Shown here piece by piece: positions 1 to 9,017 of a DNA stretch of 64,000 nucleotides. The notes under the pieces were generated by a model. That model had not been told where the DNA came from. It saw only the letters and a program-made list of their open reading frames with translations, and did not search any database. The stretch covers positions 116,051 through 180,050 of the forward strand of contig JACRJO010000015.1 of the NCBI GenBank assembly GCA_016219985.1, given 5' to 3'. Numbering within the stretch: position 1 is the first letter of the stretch; each line of letters begins with the position of its first letter. The position numbers and the translations under genes were made by a program. Source of the stretch: Sphingobacteriales bacterium (GTDB taxonomy: Bacteria; Bacteroidota; Bacteroidia; Chitinophagales; Chitinophagaceae).

Positions 1-2
1 CA

Positions 3-128
3 GAAACGGAATACCGGGAAGAAACAGCCTGGTCCCTGCTGCCCAATAAAACAAATGGCCTCCGGGCTGTGCATACCCTGAATTTTTCAGCAGGTATCAC
101 CGTGGCGGATGGTATTCCCCGAACATAA
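3..128 (+). CDS. C-terminal end of an unidentified protein (partial)
   Basis: An open frame runs from the window edge to a TAA at 126-128 and gives about 41 residues ending in SAGITVADGIPRT. The frame is continuous and its codon use resembles that of the flanking core genes, so it is probably the tail of a real plus-strand gene whose start lies outside the window. It converges on the efflux operon, with a hairpin between the two. I do not recognise the family from this fragment. Confidence 0.5.
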   Translation, partial: ETEYREETAWSLLPNKTNGLRAVHTLNFSAGITVADGIPRT

Positions 129-157
129 AAAAGGGCCGTATCTTCCGATACAGCCCT
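127..157 (-). terminator. Rho-independent terminator of the efflux operon
   Basis: The hairpin arms AGGGCCGTATC and GATACAGCCCT (132-142 and 147-157, one mismatch) enclose a 4-nt loop. On the minus strand the stem is followed by a run of six or more T. It lies just downstream of the RND pump stop codon. The same GGGCTGTATC/GATACAGCCC stem appears in the terminator at 12439-12476. Confidence 0.75.
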
Positions 158-186
158 GTACTTCAAAACCAACCACGGTTTTTCAT

Positions 187-3100
187 TTATAAAGCTTTTA
201 AGGGAGCAGGTTTCAGTTTGCCCAGCCATACTTTCCTGCCCTGCAATCTCCGGACGAAATACATAATTCCCACAAAAATGAAGAAGAACGGACCGGCAAA
301 ACCCAGAAGGGCAATAAAGCGGGTTCCGTAAAATTTCTCCATCGGGCGTTTCAGCCGTTCAGCGATCAGGTACATACTGGGTACCATGATCAGGGTGAGG
401 AAGAAGGAAAAGATCAGGCCAAAAATGATGGTCCAGGCCAATGGTCCCCAGAACACGACGCTGTCGCCCCCGAAGAATAAATTAGGCCTCAGGTGCTGGA
501 ACAGACCGGCAAAGTCAAGGTTCATCCCAACCGCCAGCGGGAACAGCCCCAGGATGGTGGCCACCGCTGTCAGCAATACCGGGATGATCCGGATCTTACC
601 TGCCTGGATCGCCGCTTCACGGGTACGCATACCCCGCTGCCGCAGCTCATCCGTGAATTCGATCAGCAGGATCCCGTTCTTGATCACGATACCGGCGAGC
701 CCGATAATACCCACACCCATCATGATCGAGGCAATGGTCATCCCCGTAAAAGCATAACCCAGCAATACCCCGATAATGGAGAAGAAGATCTCCGTCAGTA
801 CGATAAACGGTTTGCTCATACTGTTGAACTGCAGCACCAGGATAAAGAAGATCAGCAGCAGAGCAATGATCAGCGCCTTGCCCAGGAAGGAGTTGGTCTC
901 CTGTTCCTGTTCACTCTGGCCGCTGAGCCGGATATTCACGTCAGCCGGTATGGTATTCTTTTCTTTGAATTCCCGTATTTTGGTTTGCAGCTGGGCATTG
1001 ATCGGCGCCACCATGGTGGGGTCCAGTACATTGCTCTGCAGTTGCACGGTCCGTTTTACATTCTTTCGCTTGATGCCACCCGCGGTATTGGTATAATCCA
1101 CCGAAGCAACAGAACTGAGCGGCAGCGATTTCACCTGCATGGTATTCATATCCATAAACGTGATGCGCATATTCATCAGGCTGGTGATATTATTCCGCAG
1201 GTTCTCTTTATGCCGGAGCTGGATCTTGTATTCATCCTCCCCGTCCTTGATCTTACTGACCTCTTTCCCGAATACCGCGGTACGGAGCTCCATGCCGATC
1301 TGGGCCGTGCTCAGCCCTTCCAGCATGGCTTTCTTGCGGTCAACAGTAACCGTAATTTCGGGGTTAAAGAGGTCCACATCGGGCTGCAGGTTTTCGATGC
1401 CTTCCACCTGGTTGGTATCCAGGTACCGGTAAAGATCGGTGGCCACCCGGGTCACATTATCCAGGTAATCGCCGGATACTTCAATATTCACGGGGGGATC
1501 GGTGGGCGGGCCATTGTCTTCCTGGCTGACTTCCACGCTCGTTCCCGGGAGGCCCTGGACCGTGCTGCGGATCGAATCCATTAAAGGACCTGTTTTCTTC
1601 CCGTCCCTTTTCTCAAATTCTACAAAGGAAACCTGGATCCGGCCCAGGTTGGATTGCACACTCCGGTTATTATCGCGGGGATTGTTGGCATTTACCGCCA
1701 CATTGGTAATAATGCTTTCCACCACACTGCCGGGCACCCCGGGCTTCTCTTTCTCCAGTACTTTCTCCACGCGGTGTTCCAGGATATGCAATACACTGTC
1801 GGTAACCCGGGCATCAGTACCCACCGGCATTTTCAGGTAAACATAGACGAAATTGGGATCGCCGCTCGGGAAGAAGGTTGATTTGGTCCGCCCGGTGGCA
1901 ATGCTGAAACCCAGCAAGACCACGGCCAGCACGAATACACCGAAGAGGGAGTAAAAGGCGCGGACCGGTCTTTTTCCCTGCAATACCCAGCGCAGCAGGC
2001 GCTCATACCGGTTCATCAGCCCGGGCAGGAAGCCGTTCTGGAAACGGTGAATAATATCACTCAGCACATAAGAATTAAATACCATCAGGATCGCCATCAG
2101 CAACAGGAAGTTCGCGATCCCGTGAAACTGTAGCAGGTGCAGCAATACCCCGCCGATGGAAGCGGTCCAGAACCATTTTTTACGGAACACCGCATTTTTC
2201 GGTTCTTCAAATTCCTTTCCTTCCGGTTTCATAAAGCTCACGGCAAATACCGGGTTGAAGAAGAATGCCACGATCAGGGAGGCCGCCAGCGTAAGGATCA
2301 GCACGATCGGGAGGTAAATCATGAATTTACCGATCAGGCCCTTCCAGAGCAGCAGCGGGAAAAAGGGCGCCAGCGTGGTTGCCGTACCCGCCAATACCGG
2401 TATGAATACTTCACCCGCCGCCTCCTTCGCGCTTTTCACGATCGGCATTTTCCCGTTTGCAAAGATCCGGTGCGTATTTTCAATCACCACGATCGCATCA
2501 TCCACAATGATCCCCAGCCCGAAGAGCAGGGCAAAAAGCACAATGAAGTTCAGGGTGATATTGATACCCGAAATACTGCTCACCAGCGGGATGAACAGGA
2601 AGGCCACGAACACGCTCAGCGGCACACTCAGGGCCACAAAGAAGGCATTGGTGACGCCCATAAAGAACATCAGGATCAGCAGGACCAGGACAAATCCAAT
2701 GATAATCGTATTGATCAGTTCGTTAAAAGAGGTCTTGGTTTGCTTGCTCGTATCACCGGTAAATTCCACCCGCAGGTTCTGCGGCAGCTCCCCGGTTTTC
2801 TGCATATCCGCCACTTCTGCCTTCACTTTATCGGCACACTCGATCAGGTTCTCCCCGGAACGCTTGATAATATTCAGGGTTACCACGTTCTTGCCATCTA
2901 ACCGGGCATAACTTTCTTTCTCTTTAATCGTATCCCTTAATTCCGCCACATCCCGCAGGTAAACCGAAGCGCCCTGCGCACTGCTGCGCACCACCACATC
3001 ATACAGGTCCTGCACACCAACAAACTGTCCCTTTACTTTCAGGGTACGTTTCATATCCATCGTCTGGATCAGGCCGCCCGTGATATCATGATTTTCCCGG

Positions 3101-3765
3101 CTGATCGCATTCTCCACATCGGTCAGGCTGACGCGGGCTGCCGTGAGTTTATACGGATCCACATTGACCTGGATCTCCCTTTCAGGGGCGCCCACGATCT
3201 CCGCCCGGTTCACTTCACTGAGGGCTTCAAAACGGTCCTGCATTTTATCCGCGTATTTTTTCAGCTGCATCCCGTCAAAATCGCCACTGATATTGACAAA
3301 CATGATGGGCATATCACTGAAGGCGAACTCCTGCACATTGGGTTCCGAGGTCAGGTCGGTGGGCAGGTCCGATGCGGCCCGGTCAATCGCGTCCTTTACT
3401 TTTTGCTTGGCGATATCGGTTTTAACATCCGTATCAAACTCCACTACAATCAGGCTGTAGTCGGCCTGTGAAATACTCTGGATCTTATTCACTTTGGCGC
3501 CGCTGATCCCTTTCAGTTCTTTTTCGATGGGCTGGGTTACCAGGTTTTCAATATCCTTCGCCGAGTTACCAGCATAAATGGTGGTGACCGAAATGGTGGG
3601 CACCACGATATCCGGGAACTGCTCTTTCGGCAGGGTGATGAATTGGGTAAACCCGATACCCGAGATGATCAGCGCCATGATATAAACCGCCACCCGGTTA
3701 TCAATAGCCCAGCTGGTTGGTTTAAACTCTTTGACTTTTTTTATGATTGCTTCCGTAAGTTTCAT
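187..3765 (-). CDS. RND-family efflux pump, inner-membrane transporter
   Basis: This is a proton-driven AcrB/MexB-like (HAE-type) transporter, which exports hydrophobic compounds through a tripartite envelope complex. At 1192 aa it shows the duplicated layout: a first TM near residues 22-42, a large periplasmic loop, TM2-TM6, then a second half of the same pattern. TM4 carries the paired aspartates (IIVDDAIVVIENTHR) of the proton relay. It is longer than typical AcrB (about 1050 aa). Part of the excess is a hydrophobic insert around residues 535-575 and a charged C-terminal tail. It is last in a TetR-TolC-adaptor-pump order, 24 bp after the adaptor gene. The exported substrate cannot be read from sequence. 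Confidence 0.95.
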   Translation of the reverse strand: MKLTEAIIKKVKEFKPTSWAIDNRVAVYIMALIISGIGFTQFITLPKEQFPDIVVPTISVTTIYAGNSAKDIENLVTQPIEKELKGISGAKVNKIQSISQADYSLIVVEFDTDVKTDIAKQKVKDAIDRAASDLPTDLTSEPNVQEFAFSDMPIMFVNISGDFDGMQLKKYADKMQDRFEALSEVNRAEIVGAPEREIQVNVDPYKLTAARVSLTDVENAISRENHDITGGLIQTMDMKRTLKVKGQFVGVQDLYDVVVRSSAQGASVYLRDVAELRDTIKEKESYARLDGKNVVTLNIIKRSGENLIECADKVKAEVADMQKTGELPQNLRVEFTGDTSKQTKTSFNELINTIIIGFVLVLLILMFFMGVTNAFFVALSVPLSVFVAFLFIPLVSSISGINITLNFIVLFALLFGLGIIVDDAIVVIENTHRIFANGKMPIVKSAKEAAGEVFIPVLAGTATTLAPFFPLLLWKGLIGKFMIYLPIVLILTLAASLIVAFFFNPVFAVSFMKPEGKEFEEPKNAVFRKKWFWTASIGGVLLHLLQFHGIANFLLLMAILMVFNSYVLSDIIHRFQNGFLPGLMNRYERLLRWVLQGKRPVRAFYSLFGVFVLAVVLLGFSIATGRTKSTFFPSGDPNFVYVYLKMPVGTDARVTDSVLHILEHRVEKVLEKEKPGVPGSVVESIITNVAVNANNPRDNNRSVQSNLGRIQVSFVEFEKRDGKKTGPLMDSIRSTVQGLPGTSVEVSQEDNGPPTDPPVNIEVSGDYLDNVTRVATDLYRYLDTNQVEGIENLQPDVDLFNPEITVTVDRKKAMLEGLSTAQIGMELRTAVFGKEVSKIKDGEDEYKIQLRHKENLRNNITSLMNMRITFMDMNTMQVKSLPLSSVASVDYTNTAGGIKRKNVKRTVQLQSNVLDPTMVAPINAQLQTKIREFKEKNTIPADVNIRLSGQSEQEQETNSFLGKALIIALLLIFFILVLQFNSMSKPFIVLTEIFFSIIGVLLGYAFTGMTIASIMMGVGIIGLAGIVIKNGILLIEFTDELRQRGMRTREAAIQAGKIRIIPVLLTAVATILGLFPLAVGMNLDFAGLFQHLRPNLFFGGDSVVFWGPLAWTIIFGLIFSFFLTLIMVPSMYLIAERLKRPMEKFYGTRFIALLGFAGPFFFIFVGIMYFVRRLQGRKVWLGKLKPAPLKAL

Positions 3766-3789
3766 CGTTCAGTATTTTGGCTGTACTTA

Positions 3790-5022
3790 TTATTTGTTGT
3801 TACCGGTGGTTACGGCCTGCCCGTCGTACACAGACTGGTAGCCTTCGGTGATCAGCACATCGCCGCCAACCAGGCCGCTTTTGATTTCAATGATCCCTTC
3901 ATATACTTCACCCACCTGTACTGTTTTTTTGCGGGCCACCAGCTTATCTCCCGACTTTTCGATCACGTATACATATTTCCCTTTCTCATCACTCTGCACG
4001 GTATTGACCGGGATGGCAATCGTGGCTTTTGACTGGTAATCGAGGATCTTCATCACAGCCGTCTGGTTAGGTTTCAGCAGGGGATCGGAGGGAAGTCTGG
4101 CCTCCGTCAGGAAAGAACGGGTCGTGGCATCAATGGAGGCGCCCACCACACTGATCAGGGATGCAAAAGGAGCTTTCCCGGTTTCCGGAACGGATACCAG
4201 TACTTTATCCCCTCTTTTCACTTTTGCCACATAATTATCCGGTACCGGCACTTCTACTTTTAACGATGAATTATTCACGATCACCACCTGACCGCCCTGC
4301 TGGGTGGCGCCGGAGAAAGATTCGCCGACCCGGACATTCACCGTTTCCACGACACCACTCATGCCGGCCCTTACATTGGTCATGTCCAGCGCTTCTGCCG
4401 CCTGTCCCACCTGCGCTTCGGCTGCTTTTAACTGGGCCGCCATGGCATCCACATCCGCTTTGGCATTGATGACATTTATTTCCGCACCGATATTTTGTTT
4501 CCAGAGACTCTGGTGACGGTCATAGACCGTTTGCAATTGTGCCAAACGGGTTCTCAGCTGGCTTACCGACTGCTGGGCCGCGGTTAGTTGCTGACGCTGG
4601 ATCGCATCATCCAGTTTCAGGACCAGTTGCCCGACTCCCACTCTTTGCCCGACGCTTACATATATAGCCCGGATCAGGCCGCCCTGTCCCTTGGGGGCGA
4701 CATAGCCGATCCCGTTACTGGCGATCTTGCCCTGCAGGTCAATATAGTGGGCAAAATCAGTGGTCCGCAGGGTATCCGCCGCTACCAGTCTTTTTACCTG
4801 GCTGGCCGCCTGCGGATCTGCTTTGGCGATCTGCTCCTCGATCTTCCGGATATCCGTCTCGAGATTACTCTTGTCCTTTTTCAGTTTTTCCAGTTTTACT
4901 TTCAGGTCACCCAGCTGGCCTTTCTCTTCTTTGGCGCCGCCGCAGGCAGCTGCCGTTACGGTAACCAGGATTACCGTGGCTAATTTCATTATCGCGTTCA
5001 TACTTGTTATTTTAAAATTCAT
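3790..5022 (-). CDS. RND efflux periplasmic adaptor (membrane fusion) lipoprotein
   Basis: The protein is the adaptor linking the RND pump to the outer-membrane channel. The N-terminus holds a hydrophobic signal ending in a lipobox-like TAAAC, predicting a lipid-anchored protein. A coiled coil follows (KVKLEKLKKDKSNLETD), then HlyD/biotinyl-lipoyl-like halves flanking a long alpha hairpin, and a C-terminal beta barrel with a membrane-proximal domain. At 410 aa it has normal family length. Internal methionines at residues 8 and 12 are alternative starts closer to the signal peptide. It lies between the TolC-like and pump genes, with short gaps on each side. Confidence 0.93.
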   Translation of the reverse strand: MNFKITSMNAIMKLATVILVTVTAAACGGAKEEKGQLGDLKVKLEKLKKDKSNLETDIRKIEEQIAKADPQAASQVKRLVAADTLRTTDFAHYIDLQGKIASNGIGYVAPKGQGGLIRAIYVSVGQRVGVGQLVLKLDDAIQRQQLTAAQQSVSQLRTRLAQLQTVYDRHQSLWKQNIGAEINVINAKADVDAMAAQLKAAEAQVGQAAEALDMTNVRAGMSGVVETVNVRVGESFSGATQQGGQVVIVNNSSLKVEVPVPDNYVAKVKRGDKVLVSVPETGKAPFASLISVVGASIDATTRSFLTEARLPSDPLLKPNQTAVMKILDYQSKATIAIPVNTVQSDEKGKYVYVIEKSGDKLVARKKTVQVGEVYEGIIEIKSGLVGGDVLITEGYQSVYDGQAVTTGNNK

Positions 5023-5037
5023 AAGTTGGTTTTGTGA

Positions 5038-6474
5038 TCAGAGTTTACCGGTGGCTTTCAGGAAATCGATCCGGGCAATCACCGCATCATACAGGGCGGT
5101 GATATAACCGTTCTGCGCTGTTTTCAGCTCCACCTGTGCCGCGTTGATCTCCGTTTGGGAGCCCGTACCCACTTCATATTTCTTTTTGGTCTGCTGGTAC
5201 ACTTTCTCCGCCAGTTCCATATTCTTTTTCTGGTAATCCATATTACTGATGGCTGAACGATAACTGTTTTTGGCCGTCTCCACTTCGCTGTCAATGGCGA
5301 GTTTCATCGCTTCGATCTGGTTTTCGGCCTGGCGCAACTGGATCTTTGTCTGCTGGATCTTTGATTTGGTATAGAATCCGTTGAAAATCGGGATTGCCAT
5401 ATTCAGGCTAACTGAAGAGATCGTGAACCAATCCCCCTTGCCCAGGAAATTCCATTTATCCCGCTGTGCATTTTTGGCATACTGGCCATTCAGCGAAATC
5501 GTCGGGATCTGGCTCAGTTTATACCGGCGGATATTGAATTCCCTCAGTTCCTTCCCGATCTGTGCATACTGGTAGTCTTTCCGGTCCTCATAGGAATAGA
5601 TACTGCCTTCCAGTATTCCGTCCCTGATCTGATCCGCCGTCAGTTGGTCAACCAATACCAGTTCATCCTGTACCGGCATACCGAGGAGGACCTTCAGCCC
5701 GTAATACCCGTTGGAAATATTATTCAGCACTTTGTTCTTCTCTGTCTGCAGGTTCGTGAGTTGCACGGTCAGTTTATCCACATCAAGCTTCTCGGTAAAC
5801 CCATTATCATAAATGATGCGGGTGTCTTTCAGTAATTTCTCCAGCCTGTCAATATTGGCGTCCAGTAATTCCACCTGTGTTTTACTCACGACTAACTGGT
5901 AGTACAGTTTGTAAATATTGGTCCGGATCATTTCCTCCGTGACCTCCGCATTCTTCCGGGCAAAACGCATGGTGGCATCCCTTGCCTGCAGTCCCACGAA
6001 GACCTGCCCGTCAAACAACAGTTGCGACAGTGAAATGCCGGCCGAGGCGCTGTACTTCGTACCAAATTGGGCAGCGATCATGCCAAAATCGGCCGGCATC
6101 TGGATGGGGTTCCCGCTGCCGTTTTTAACGCCCTCATCGATCAGCACCTGGTAAGTGGCCGGGGAAATAAAATTGGGGATCACCTGGGTGGCGACATTGG
6201 GGTTATAAGTTGTTCCGAGGCTGGCATTGATGCCGGGGTAAGCCCGGGAAGTCACTTCCTTGTTCACCTGCTCCTGGTACTGCACTTCCAGCAGGGCGTT
6301 TTTTACATTCACATTGTTCTTTTTCGCATAATCGACCGCCTGCTGGATCGTAAACTCGTGCCGGGCCGCTTTGACCGTGCCGGCGCCGGGCTGCGCTGCC
6401 GCGAAAACCGGGAGCAGGACTGCCATAAACAGCATCCCGGTAAAAACCCGCTGCTTATTTCTTGTTCTCTTCAT
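5038..6474 (-). CDS. TolC-family outer-membrane efflux channel
   Basis: This is the outer-membrane exit duct for the adjacent RND pump. I place the start at 6474 (MKRTRNKQ) because it leads straight into a signal peptide ending at VFAAAQ; the upstream in-frame ATG at 6501 would add nine residues before the signal and deepen the overlap with the regulator gene. The roughly 478-aa mature pattern has two long helical repeats rich in Q, A and K, typical of TolC. It overlaps the 3' end of the tetR-like gene by about 20 bp, so regulator and pump genes are probably co-transcribed. Confidence 0.92.
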   Translation of the reverse strand: MKRTRNKQRVFTGMLFMAVLLPVFAAAQPGAGTVKAARHEFTIQQAVDYAKKNNVNVKNALLEVQYQEQVNKEVTSRAYPGINASLGTTYNPNVATQVIPNFISPATYQVLIDEGVKNGSGNPIQMPADFGMIAAQFGTKYSASAGISLSQLLFDGQVFVGLQARDATMRFARKNAEVTEEMIRTNIYKLYYQLVVSKTQVELLDANIDRLEKLLKDTRIIYDNGFTEKLDVDKLTVQLTNLQTEKNKVLNNISNGYYGLKVLLGMPVQDELVLVDQLTADQIRDGILEGSIYSYEDRKDYQYAQIGKELREFNIRRYKLSQIPTISLNGQYAKNAQRDKWNFLGKGDWFTISSVSLNMAIPIFNGFYTKSKIQQTKIQLRQAENQIEAMKLAIDSEVETAKNSYRSAISNMDYQKKNMELAEKVYQQTKKKYEVGTGSQTEINAAQVELKTAQNGYITALYDAVIARIDFLKATGKL

Positions 6475-7093
6475 AAGTAAGATGTTTTTTTCGTTGCTCA
6501 TTGTATTGTTGTATCAGTTGATGTCCTTTCACCGTGGCCAGCCCGTACGTAAAGTTTTCGATGATCATTTCAGAGGTGGCGCCCAGGTTGTATTTGCCCG
6601 GGGGAAATACCGATACATTGAACGGGATCATCATGGATTCGATCCGGTATTTCGACATTACATCCACATTCACATCGTCGCGGTACAAACCCTCCCGGAT
6701 TCCCCATTCAATATTATCCCGGATGATCTGCAGGAGGAACTTGCCCCGGTACTGCTGGAAGCGCTGGAAAGCATTAAAATGAAATTTCTCGAGATCATAC
6801 AGGATCATCGGGTTCATATTGCTGAACTCCTCCATGATCCGCTCCATGGTGATGAAGATCTCGTGAATGGCATTCGTGGCCTCCGTGCGGCAGGTCCGGC
6901 AATCGGTCTGTATATGCTGGATATGGCCTTCAACCACCGCATGCACCATTTCGTCCTTATCGGCGAAATACTGGTAAAGCGTCTTCTTGCTCATCCCCAG
7001 GCTATGGGCGATATCGTCCATGGATACAGAACGGATCCCGTACTGCATAAACAGCTCCTCAGCCTTGATCAGAATTCGTTCTTTGGGTTCCAT
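6455..7093 (-). CDS. TetR-family transcriptional regulator of the efflux operon
   Basis: The N-terminal 50 residues form the TetR helix-turn-helix: SVSMDDIAHSLGMSKKTLYQ followed by YFADKDEMV. The rest is a helical ligand-binding domain that is not recognisable by class. At 212 aa it has standard size. It is first in the operon, and the inverted repeat at 7121-7150 just upstream of its start is the likely autoregulatory operator. The inference is repression of itself and the pump until an inducer binds. Confidence 0.93.
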   Translation of the reverse strand: MEPKERILIKAEELFMQYGIRSVSMDDIAHSLGMSKKTLYQYFADKDEMVHAVVEGHIQHIQTDCRTCRTEATNAIHEIFITMERIMEEFSNMNPMILYDLEKFHFNAFQRFQQYRGKFLLQIIRDNIEWGIREGLYRDDVNVDVMSKYRIESMMIPFNVSVFPPGKYNLGATSEMIIENFTYGLATVKGHQLIQQYNEQRKKHLTYEENKK

Positions 7094-7120
7094 AATGGGT
7101 AATTTCGAAGGGCAAAACTA

Positions 7121-7150
7121 TGGAAACTATTTTTGTAACAAAAGTTTCCA
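7121..7150. promoter_or_regulatory. Candidate TetR operator upstream of the efflux operon
   Basis: A perfect 8-bp inverted repeat, TGGAAACT (7121-7128) and AGTTTCCA (7143-7150), encloses a 14-bp spacer. The spacer itself contains a smaller symmetric element, TTTTGTAACAAAA. It sits 28 bp upstream of the regulator's ATG. Position and symmetry fit a TetR dimer or double-dimer site; binding is inferred. Confidence 0.55.
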
Positions 7151-7235
7151 TCCTGCATTTTCGACCGTTCACCGAATTTTTGGACCGGTCACGGAGGAAT
7201 CTTTTTTGCTGTACCTTAGCTTATAAATCAGCAAA

Positions 7236-7847
7236 ATGGCCAGTCCCAGGCAAGCCCAGCGAAAAACATTAAGAAAAATATTTAAGTATTTTATTCAGGG
7301 AATGATCATTTTAGCTCCAATCGCTATCACTGCTTATGCCCTGTACTGGTTATTTGAGAAAGTAGATGGGATCCTGCGGCCTTATATCAATATCCCCGGG
7401 ATCGGTTTTGCCCTGATCATATTATTTGTGATCCTGGTGGGCTGGATCAGCTCCAATTTCCTGATGGGGAGCGCCATCAGTTTCTTTGACCAACTGATGG
7501 AAAGAACCCCGGGCGTCAAGTTTATCTACAGCTCTACCAAGGATTTCTTTGAAGCTTTTGCCGGTGATAAGCGAAAATTCAACCGGGCCGTATTAGCCAA
7601 TGTTTTTTCCGCAGACGTCTGGATCGTGGGCTTTCTGACCGATGAGGAAATGCACAAATTTGAACTGGGGGCGGATAAAGTATCCGTGTATGTGCCCCAG
7701 GCATACAATTTTGCCGGCCAGCTTTATATCTTACCCAAAGAGAAAATAAGAAAGATCGACAAAATAACGGCCGGCGAAGCCATGAAATACGCGGTTACCG
7801 GTGGCGTAGTGGACCTGGATGAAGAAAGAAAGGATATAAAAGAATAA
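7236..7847 (+). CDS. DUF502 family membrane protein
   Basis: A 203-aa protein with two N-terminal transmembrane segments (about residues 18-40 and 52-76) followed by a soluble domain. The pattern, including a first TM after a basic N-terminus, PGVKFIYSSTKDFFEAF and a mid-protein VLANVFSADVWIVGFLT segment, matches the DUF502 family, whose biochemical function is not established. It is divergent from the tetR-like gene and probably monocistronic. The start at 7236 gives a short basic N-terminus before TM1. Confidence 0.85.
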   Translation: MASPRQAQRKTLRKIFKYFIQGMIILAPIAITAYALYWLFEKVDGILRPYINIPGIGFALIILFVILVGWISSNFLMGSAISFFDQLMERTPGVKFIYSSTKDFFEAFAGDKRKFNRAVLANVFSADVWIVGFLTDEEMHKFELGADKVSVYVPQAYNFAGQLYILPKEKIRKIDKITAGEAMKYAVTGGVVDLDEERKDIKE

Positions 7848-7986
7848 AGATCTTCCGTTTATTACCCCCGATTGATCTGCCTGACCCCTCCCTGGCAGCA
7901 GGAAAAAAACGTATGTACAGTATAAAATCCCTTCGCCCGCAAAACAGATACGGATAGTTTTGAAACGGATCATCCCTGTTTTGTCC

Positions 7987-8970
7987 ATGAAAAAAATCTT
8001 TTTTCTCCTCCTGTCCGTTTGTATTTGCCTGCCTTGTTTCAGCTGGGGTTTTTATGGCCACCGCCGGATCAATTATTACGCGGTCTTTTTATTGCCGCCT
8101 GGTATGATGGTCCTGTACAAACCGCAGATCGAATTCCTGGCCGAACATGCAGTGGACCCGGATAAACGCCGCTATGCCATCCCCGACGAGGGGCCCCGTC
8201 ATTATATAGATATTGACCACTACGGAAGCTATCCCTACGATTCATTGCCCCGCCGCTGGAAAGAAGCCGTGCAGAAATATTCGGAAGATACCCTGAAAGC
8301 ACATGGCATTGTACCCTGGTGGCTGCAAACCATGCTCTACCGGCTTACGCAGGCTTTTAAAGATAAAAACCAGGCAAAGATCCTGAAATACTCTGCCGAG
8401 ATCGGGCATTATATCGCTGATGCCCATGTACCGCTGCATACCTCCAGCAATCACAATGGCCAGCTGACCAACCAGCGGGGCATCCACGGTTTCTGGGAAA
8501 GCCGGATACCCGAACTGCTCTCGGAAGGAACAGGGTCCGCAGCCGGCTGGGATTTTTTTATTGGTAAGGCAGAATATATTGCCAACCCGGAAAAATTTAT
8601 CTGGGCCCGGGTGCTGGAAAGCGCCGCCGCTGCCGATACCGTACTCGCATTCGAAAAAAAACTCTCCGGCCATTTTCCGCCTGATCAGAAATATGGATTT
8701 GAAGAACGAAATGGTACTGTCATTCGTCAGTATTCGGCATCCTATACGATCAGGTACAATGCGTTACTGAAAGGAATGGTGGAAAGAAGAATGCGCCAGT
8801 CGGTGTATGCAGTGGCTTCCTTCTGGTACACTGCCTGGGTAAATGCCGGCCAGCCCGATCTGACCACGCTGGGCAACCGGGAATTTTCCGCGGCGGAACA
8901 GCAGGAATTTGAATCGCTTACACAGGCCTGGAAAAACAATACGATCCTCGGGCGTGAACATGTACCCTGA
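7987..8970 (+). CDS. Secreted zinc-dependent phospholipase C / S1-P1 nuclease-like protein
   Basis: The start at 7987 is chosen because MKKIFFLLLSVCICLPCFS is a clean signal peptide; an in-frame codon at 7960 would add nine residues ahead of it. After cleavage the mature protein begins close to WGFYGHRRIN, as in enzymes of this fold where an N-terminal Trp and His bind zinc. Further candidate ligands are HYIDIDHYG, then IGHYIADAHVPLHT and the downstream GIHGFWESR. These families hydrolyse phosphodiesters in the periplasm or outside the cell. The substrate is unknown. It is plus strand and precedes serC with its own promoter in between. Confidence 0.8.
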   Translation: MKKIFFLLLSVCICLPCFSWGFYGHRRINYYAVFLLPPGMMVLYKPQIEFLAEHAVDPDKRRYAIPDEGPRHYIDIDHYGSYPYDSLPRRWKEAVQKYSEDTLKAHGIVPWWLQTMLYRLTQAFKDKNQAKILKYSAEIGHYIADAHVPLHTSSNHNGQLTNQRGIHGFWESRIPELLSEGTGSAAGWDFFIGKAEYIANPEKFIWARVLESAAAADTVLAFEKKLSGHFPPDQKYGFEERNGTVIRQYSASYTIRYNALLKGMVERRMRQSVYAVASFWYTAWVNAGQPDLTTLGNREFSAAEQQEFESLTQAWKNNTILGREHVP

Positions 8971-8985
8971 GGCCTGCAATTTCCC

Positions 8986-8993
8986 TACATTTG
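8986..8993 (+). promoter_or_regulatory. Bacteroidota -7 box (TACATTTG) for serC
   Basis: TACATTTG matches the Bacteroidota sigma-A -7 consensus TAnnTTTG and lies 25 bp ahead of the GTG start of serC. No convincing -33 TTG is seen at the usual spacing, so this rests on the -7 element alone. Confidence 0.5.
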
Positions 8994-9017
8994 CAACTCA
9001 TTTATTACCCTGTAACC

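Noticed and set aside
493..1584. 363-aa open frame antisense to the RND pump
   Set aside because: It lies wholly opposite a conserved, intact pump gene and has a low-complexity H/Q/R-rich composition; a reading-frame shadow.
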